A stretch of 11,922 nt of DNA, taken from NCBI GenBank assembly GCA_051889215.1, contig JBJFDC010000030.1:1-11922 (forward strand), given 5' to 3'. The translations under genes and the position numbers were made by a program. This document shows, in pieces, positions 1-9,000 of the stretch. This DNA comes from UMGS1470 sp051889215. GTDB lineage: Bacteria > Bacillota > Clostridia > Christensenellales > UBA1242. Each line of letters opens with the position of its first letter. Within the stretch, counting starts at the first letter, position 1. Under the pieces are notes generated by a model. The model searched no databases, was not told the DNA's origin, and worked only from the letters and a program-made list of their open reading frames with translations.

Positions 1-3000
1 AATCTTGACCAACAGAGTTCACAACCAGATTATATTCGGATTGTGAGTTTGAAATCAATCCATAAACATATGGGTCATCTCCATAGATGGTTTCTGTTTG
101 ATAGTTGATGTTGATTTGAAGTGAAGGCAAAATTGTTATTCCAACAACAATTTCATTCGAACTTTCATATGGCTTGAATTTGAGTTGGACATTCATTCCA
201 CCATTTGGCGCACCTTTGATGTTGATGCCTTGACCGCCAGACACAAGTTCAACACATTTGTTATCTGCGACATCATGTTTCAGCCCGAAAATCTCTTTGT
301 CAAACTTTTGACCAAAATATCTGGTGATTCCAAATGTTTCAACAATGTCATAAATCTTCCCTGCATCAAGATAGTAATAGTTGAGAAGTTCGCTAGGATT
401 ATTTGGGTCATAAACTTCTTCGATTGTGTGGCTGTCAAGAGTTGGATTCATTTTGAAATCCCAAACTCTCTTATATTTATATTCTCCAGACACTTTTTGT
501 TCATCAAATGTGAATGCAACCGATTGAGCATCAGCATCAATTGCGTTTTGAGGAATTGTGAACCCTGAAATTTCGCCGTCGTTCGCTTTGAATGAAGAAT
601 TATAATCAGAACTCAAAATCAAGTTGTTATAAACAAATTGAAGTCTTGGCGTTCCATTAATCGTTTCATTGAATGGTTCCAAATCTGTTCCGCCGTCAAT
701 TGGCAAAATCTCTGCACCATTTTCGTCAAGATGTCCGTCCTCTGTTGTAATCAAAGTTGAGATGACTGGGTTCTTGCAAACTGTGAGTGAGTATTGTCCA
801 AAGGTGTATTTGTTGCCGCCAACTGTTGCTTGAACACTGATGACAACATTTGCCTCTGAAACACTGACATCACTGAAATCAAATGTGAATTTTCCTCCGT
901 CTTGTCCTTTTATGATGTTTTGACTTGACGAAGCGGTGTATGACACTTCGAGAGTTGGGATATAGAATGAACCAACACCAGAAATTGTGTAAACATTGTC
1001 TTCATTTTTTGCAAAAGTCTCAACTTTTTCGTCGACTGAAATTGTGACATTTTCGCCATTCACCTCATAGGTTGCTGTTTTGTTGTTATCTGTTCCATAC
1101 GCATAACGCGTGATTGCCATTCTTGCAACTTCATCACCCACTGAAAGGTTGGATTTTTCGTTGATGTCAAATTCTCCTGCACCCGCATAGAAATATTCGG
1201 TTGCTTGAGCAACTTTCCCATCTTTTGTCCAAATTGTTGGATATGTCACAACAACGCCAACACTTGGTTTGACTGCGAGAGAACAATAGGCGAATGCAAC
1301 CTCTTTTGCGCTTTCTCCTCTTCCGCGAAGAACAGAGAAACGGAATTTGACAACCGTGTCAACAGATGTATGGTTTCCGGTCAATGTCAATGCGCCAGTC
1401 TCCTTGTCAAAACTCTCAACTTTAACTGCCGACCCATTGCTCTCAATTTTGTAGTTATATGTGAACACTGGTGTTATTGTGATGACAAGTTGTTTGCTTG
1501 GCTCAGCTGGAGGCAAAGGTTCTTCTGTTCCCCCTTCTGATTCTGACCCGTTTTCTTCTTCTGAACCCGGCGTTTCCCCTCCTTCACTCAAACCTTCTCC
1601 AGGCAATGCACCCGACTCGTCAAGTTGCTGAATTTTTCCAACAAAATCATATAGGTCTGTGTTGAGTTGAATTTCAAATGTATAGCCCTCACTCAAAGTG
1701 CCATCGCTGTCAACAAGCGCGAACTTGCGTGTTGTCTTGCCAGTTTCCTCGTCTGTGACATCGTCACAAACAATGATATACTCTCTTTCTTCTGCTTCAC
1801 TTGTGAATATGATTGAAATTGTTATGACATCGCCATCTTTTTTGAATCTGAACACATTGCTTGAATATGTATATCCTTCATCATTTAGCACGCCTTTCAG
1901 ATATGAGAGTGAATTTCTATCAAACAATGCATTAATCATCTCTTCGGTGTCGGCTTCGGCGTCTTTTCCCTTTTCTCCATAATAGTCAACTTTTATTTCT
2001 GCAGAAGTTTGGTCAACATCAAAAACATCACCTTTGAGGTTTATCGTTTTTGTTTGACTGCTTGCAATTGTTCCTCCGTCAAGTGGACTGCTTGGACTTG
2101 TTGCTCCATTTTCTCCTCCGCCAATGATTGTGACGGCGGATTTTTCAACAAGGTCAACAACAAATGTATAGCCACCTTCAATCAAGTTGCCTTCAGCATC
2201 TTTGATTTTTGTGATGACAATCTTTATTTGTTTGTTGTCACCAAGATTAACAATCGTGATTTCCTTGCCCGATGCTTCCATTGTTGCGCCGTTTTCGTTT
2301 TCATAAGAGGTTGCAAATTCCCAATTATCAAAATTGAAATCACTTCCTTCAATCTTGTCTTTGTAAACAACATCGCTGTCGTCTTGTGCATTTCCAGTTT
2401 TTTCTGCTTTATATGTCTTGTTGCCCTTTGAGAAATTGTCGCAAGTTGATTGTTCCATCAAATCAACCAGACCCTCAAAATAGTTTTGTTCCGTCACATC
2501 GCTTGTGCTGTCAATAACATAATTGAAATCAACTCCCTCAAACTCGAATGAAAGTGGTGCAGATTTTGCAATCATTTTCAATTTGATGTTTGTGCCATCA
2601 TATTCAACCAAAAGACCATTGCTGAACAAATATTGATTGTCATTCATAACCGCATTTTGAGTTAAATATGTGACTTTTTCTTTGTCGGCAGCATCTTTTG
2701 TGAGAATTGTTGTTAAAAGATTGTTTTTAACAACAAATTCAACCGAAGAAACAACCTCGCTTTCTTCATTTTTCTTTTCAATTTTCAAGCTTGTTTCACT
2801 TGGTGCTGATGAATAGATTTTATAGTTGTTATAACTATTATCACCAGCATAGTCTTCAAGATAGATATGTATGTTTGCGATTGCATAATTGTTTTGATAG
2901 ATTGTGAGTGTGTTGAATGGGTCACCCGTCAATTCTGCCGCTGTTTTGAGTTCTGTGTTTTCCCCAAATACAAACATTTCCAAAGCATATCCCGATTCAT

Positions 3001-6000
3001 TGTCAAGGGCTTTGTCTTTCCACACAACATAATAGTTTGTCAATCCGCTTGTGTAATTCGCAATAATTTCTTGAAGCTTTTCATTTCCAGTTCCGCCAAT
3101 CAAATATTTGGTCGTTGCCATTGGAAGAACCCATTTGTCACCAATTTTAACAACTGAAGCAATTTTGTTTTCAGACTCATAATCTCCACTCAACCCCAGT
3201 TTGTCAAGATTTCCAGTTTCGTGAAGAGTTTTATTTCCGTGTTCTTGGTTGACAAGATAGAATGTTCCGGTGTGTTTTGGGGCTTTTGTTATCAAAGTCA
3301 AAGTGATGATTTTGCCTCCGCCAAAAGTTTTGTTATCGGAATTATATCCTCCATCAAAACTAATATTGCAATCGGCAAGAACGGCGCTCCAATCTGCATA
3401 ACCCAAAATGTTTTCGGCATCTGCCCCAAACAATGCTTTTGCAAGAGTAGAATAACCGCTTACGTAATTCAAATCCAACACACCTACGTCGCATGTTGAT
3501 GAGTTTGTTCCCAAAGTTTTTGGAACATTAACAACATATGACAAAGTGATGTTTTGTTGAGACGAGCCAGAAATTGTTATTCCAGTGTCTTCAACAACAA
3601 CCGCTCCCGCAGAAGAAGAAATTGAAGTTATGCTGTTTTTGAAGTCAACGAATGAAGCAAATCCCAATCCGCTCCAAACCGCTTGCAAATCATCAGCCGA
3701 AATAGTCAAACCATAGGTTGTTGGGTCCTCTTCGCTCTCTTTTGGTTCTTCAACAAGAGTCAGTGGCAACTCGCCACTCTTTTCTTCTTGATACTCAAAT
3801 TTTGCGGTGAATGTATGTTTGTTCAAAGTTGTTTTTGTGATTGAGTCAGAAAGTGTCCAAACACCTGTTTCGTCATCTTTTGTGAGAGTTGAACCCATCG
3901 TCAAAACATAAACATATTTTGTTAAACCACTTTCGTCAACAATCTCAACGCTGTCGCCACCAGCAAGTGTGCTTAATTGCTCTTCGCTGAATACACTCAA
4001 ATCCATGATTGTTTCAGTTCCCGAATCAAACCAACATTCGTGGGTGTTGCCAAGCAAAATATTTTCTCCGCATTTTTCACAACTTTGCTTGAATGTGATT
4101 GTCACAGTTGAACCATATGCAACATTTTTGATATTTCCATTTGCATCAAAACCAAGTTCAGGACGATCAAGCTCGTCAGCAAGTTCAATCAAAACATTTT
4201 GAGCACTCATTGAACTTTCCAATTCACCAAAAGTTGTGAAAAGTGATGTTCCAAAAAATTTATTTTTCCATGTATCATAAGGAATTGTTGTTGTCAACTC
4301 CTTGCCTGCGGCATTATATCGCAATTGTGCATCGACTGTTATGCTTCCCCAAGGGGCTTTGCCCTCAAGTCCCGAGATTGCTCCATTGCTGTCGATTGAA
4401 AGACCATATTCAGAATTAACTGAATAAACGTAATTTTTCCAACCAGCATGGTCAGTGTCTATCACTCCACTAAAGCCAGAACTCATGGCTCCCTTATATT
4501 TTTCAAGTTCTATTGTGCCTGAATTCAGTTTGTAATCAATGTCACTTGAACCCGCCTCAACAAATAGTGTTTTGTTGTTCTCTGCTGATTTGGTTGAAGT
4601 TTCAACTGTTGGAACAATTGTGACGCGTCCGACAACAAACTTTGCTGTTGTGTCTTGGATAACAATGTTGATTGGTTGAAAACGATTTTCCGCAATTGAT
4701 ATTTCCCATGTTTTGTTTGAATTTTCACCTTGTGTTTCAACAAAATCAACTGATTGAAGATTTCCACTTCCATCGTCAACAAAGAAACTAAACAACCCGT
4801 CTTTATATTCATTACCGTCAAGTTTCAAAACATTGTCAGAATATCCTTCTTGTGTGAAGAAAAGAACTTTGCTCAAATCAATGGTCGTTTCATCATTTTT
4901 CAGCATATATCTGATTTTTGGAACATTTTCAGTCTCGCCTTGTTTGTTTTCAGCAAGTCCGTCATAGTCAATTCTATAGAAACGAGTGAAATAGTGTTTT
5001 TGGTCATCAACAACAATATATTCATCATCGTTGTGTTCACTATCAACACTTGCGATATATTGAACATTGTTGTGACTAACACGAAGAATTGAAACTTTGA
5101 GTTCTGTTTCTGTCTCAACTTTATATCGAATGTATCCATTCACATATGCATAAACATAGGTTGTGAAAGAGTATTCCCCATGCTCCACGCCATAAGGTTC
5201 AATTTGATATTGCTTGTCTTCTTTTGTTTCTTCAGGGTGGAAAACAAGGTCAAACAAAACATAATCACGTGTGTCGTTTCCGCTTGAGAATTGGAGGTGT
5301 GGAATAATGACATAAGTTCCGTCTTCGCTAATTTGATATGAAACTGTTTGTGTGTCGGTTGTTGATTGGAGAGGAATGTCAAAATATTGTTCTTCTCTTT
5401 CTTCTCTTATTCTGATGACACTTCCGTTATATCTGATATATTTGCCATCATAGTCAGACAAAATATCGTATTTTGCCTCATCTCCGACATAGAATTTTCC
5501 GCCCCAAGTGTCAAAGAGATTTTCAGCGTAAACTTTTATGTTGTCAAGGAGAACATATTGGTTATAATCTTTTGAAATATCCTTGATTGAATATCCGCCG
5601 ATATTAATGAACAAATTGTTTGGCAAGGTTGTTCCAATATCGCTTCCATTGAGATAATCTTTCACATATAATCTTGTTGAAATTTCTTGCATGCTATAGT
5701 TGCTGGTTGATTGAGTGGTGTTGAAGAAATCAATGCTCGACCCAATGTCATATCCACCACCAACACCAATGGTTGTAGATTTGATTTCATGATCGATTGT
5801 GCACTTGAGAATAAGATTAAATCTCGCAATTTCGCCCGCAGCATTATAAATTACGATTGTTGTTTCAACATCATTGACGAGTGTGGAAATTTGAATATGT
5901 CCGGCATCAAGTTTTATGAATTGACTATAATCAGTCCCCAATTTTTCATGGATAATCAAATAGAATTTATAGGCATTTGAAGAGACAACTTGTTCTGGGT

Positions 6001-9000
6001 TCTCATCAATCTTGACAAGAACAGATTCGTTGAGGTTGATGTCACTTTGCCCATTTGATGCAACAGAGAAATCGTCAGATGTCACTCTTTGGTTTTTATA
6101 ATAAACCTTGTAGGCAACAGGATTTTCTCCAACCCTAAAACGATAGTATGCTTCTGCACCACTTGAAGTGTATGCTCTTATTGTGACATAAATTGTTTCA
6201 GTTGCTTGCCCGCGATTTATAAACAAGTTTGCACTTTCGAGTTCGCCAGACGTTGTTGTTTTTTCATTTATTGTTGCATAGTTTGAAATTTGTTCAACAG
6301 GAATTACTGTCTTGCCAATTCCAACGCTTGCAATCTCAAAGTGCAAGTCTTTGTAGTCAAGAGGAATGAGTTTTCCGTCTTTGTCACGGACAACGACAAA
6401 ACGCCTTGCATAAACATTTCCATTAGTTGTTTCAAAAAGTTGTTCCAACAATGCTCTGTTTGGAGTCTTGTTTGCATCAAATTCCTCAAGCAAGTCAACC
6501 GACACTTGATTTTTTGAACCAAAATACAAGTATTCATATGCATTGTCAACATTATAATCTTCAGTGTATTCAATATATGGATAGAACACTTTTATTTGTT
6601 GATTTGCTGTGATTTTCACCCTATAGGTGAACGCGAATGCTTCTTCAAATTCTGCCCCACATTTGACATTGACATAAATCATTTGGTCTTTTCCAACAGG
6701 ATTTGCTGAAAGAGTGAGATTTTGTTGGTCAAAGTTGACATATTTATTTGTTGAGCCATCGGCATTTACGACTGTGACAATCGCTCCACCATCGTTTAGC
6801 CCATCAACGAGAAGTTTTGATTTCAAATCAATGACTTCTTCGCCACCTGCTTCAAGCGAATCATAAATTGTTTCAGATTCAATGACTTGTTTGAGGTCAA
6901 CCGTCCTATAAGTTTCTTCTTGGTCGGCACCGGCAATCATTGAATACAAAACAAATGGATATTTCACTGGCAGAATGAGAATAGGAAGTTCTGTCGCGCC
7001 ATTTTTATTTTCAATTCGAAGTTTTTCGGAGGAAATTATTTTTGTGTAGAGTCTGTCGAGTTTTTCAATTTGTTTTCCTCTGATTCTCAAATATTGTTCG
7101 CTCGTTGCATTGACAATCGAATAAACAACACCATCTGCATCAGAAAGTGCGATTGGATTGTCTCCTCCTGCAATAAATGGAACATAGAGTTTTCCGCCAT
7201 AAAGCACTTTTGCGTCGAGAAGAATGCTATCTTCAAAGAAAGGTGTGAGGAAAATTTGGATTGGCGCAATGGCATATCCGTCATAAATAATTTTGATTTC
7301 AACGAATCCGCCCTCTGTTGCGCGATATGTGCTTGGAAGAACAAACACTCCAGAATTTGACGAAAGAGCAACCCATTCGCCATTAATTTTTGCTTGAAGA
7401 ACCGCGTGTTCGCTGATGATGTTCGAGCCCAAAATTCTTTCAAGTTTTATGAGTCCATTTGAATTGTTTTTTGCATCATATATGACTGTTTCACCACTCA
7501 CATAACTTGCTGGATTTTGTTCAGTTCCTTGGCTTGACACAAATGAAGCCCTGATGTTTGGGAACACGAGGAATTTCATGGTGTAAACAAAAGCATATTC
7601 GTCATTTTCTGAAAAATTTTTCTTGAAAATGATTGTCTTTTCTGTCATTTGGCTAACTGCGTCAAAGCAAATCGTCAGCACTCCAGCGCCATATGTAATG
7701 CTCTGTATCCCGCCATTTTTTGGCAGTTCAAAATCGTCAACTGAAATTGAAATATTTGTTGATGTTGGTTTTTCTTGAGTTATAACAAAAGAAATCTCTC
7801 TTGAATTTTCAGCATACACTCTTGTTCCGCGCTCTGCTGGAGGAGTTTCGCCACGCTCAACAAAGTCCGCATCGTCCAAACCTTGGTCATTTAATGCGTA
7901 TGTGCTTGTTGCAGTGATGTTGCTTACAATTCTGATTGGAATGATTTTTGTGAAACCAAAATCCGATGTGACATATAGTTGCAAACTTGCATCGCGTCCA
8001 AGCGTGCTAACAACTTTTAATGTGTCATCAGCAAAAGCAAACTTGCTTGTGTTCTCGATTGGAACATTATAATGAATGAGATTATTCAGGTCGATATCCC
8101 CCGCTTTTGCATCAAAGTAGGAGCGGAAATTAATTTGGTTTCCTTGATATCCGTCAATAGTAATTTCAGACTCGTTTGGAGTCATTGTGATTTGAAGCGA
8201 TGCCAAAACCTTGAAATATATGCTGGTCGAAAGTCCCGACCCATCAGCAGCAGTTGCAGTGATGACGACATCTTCATCTTGAGTTGATCCAAGAATTGAA
8301 AGTTTTGCCCCCTCCGCAACATCTTCAACCGCGATAACAGCGGGTTTGCTTGAAGACATTGTGTAGGTCTTGTTGAGGGCATCTTCGTTGATTGTCACTT
8401 TTGACAAATCTTCAAGAATGAGGTTTTGACCATTCAAAGTGATGCTATACTCAACATTTGTTGCAATGTTATCCGACCCCGCATTAAAATTGATTTCAAC
8501 CCGAATTGGATTTTCAGCCGAATTCTTTGGATTTGCATCTTTCACAGCATCGAATGAAATTTGTTGAGCAAAGCCGTTGAGAACTTTGATTTGAACTTTG
8601 TTGCCATTATTTGAAACAAATTTGTCAAGTCTGTGGTCAAGTTCATATGTGATTTTGCATTCAAGTGTTGGCTGATTATTGTCTGGAAGTGCGTTAACAC
8701 TGACTTGAAAATCTATTCGTTTTTCAATTTCATCAACTTGATACTCGCCAGAAATTGCAAGTATGTCTGATTTTTCTCCACCAAGCAAGAAATCGATTGA
8801 GATTTTGCCGTCAGCATAATCTCTTTCAAATATCTCAATGTCACTAACATACAAACTCAATGTGAACACTTTTTCGTCTTGTTGACGGACATGGAAAATG
8901 TAGCCATTGGTGTTTTCGTCGGTGTTTTTGTTGTAATCTTTTCCGTCCTCGCCAACATTCACCGCCATGCTTGCATCAAGATTTTTCAAGCTCTTCACAA

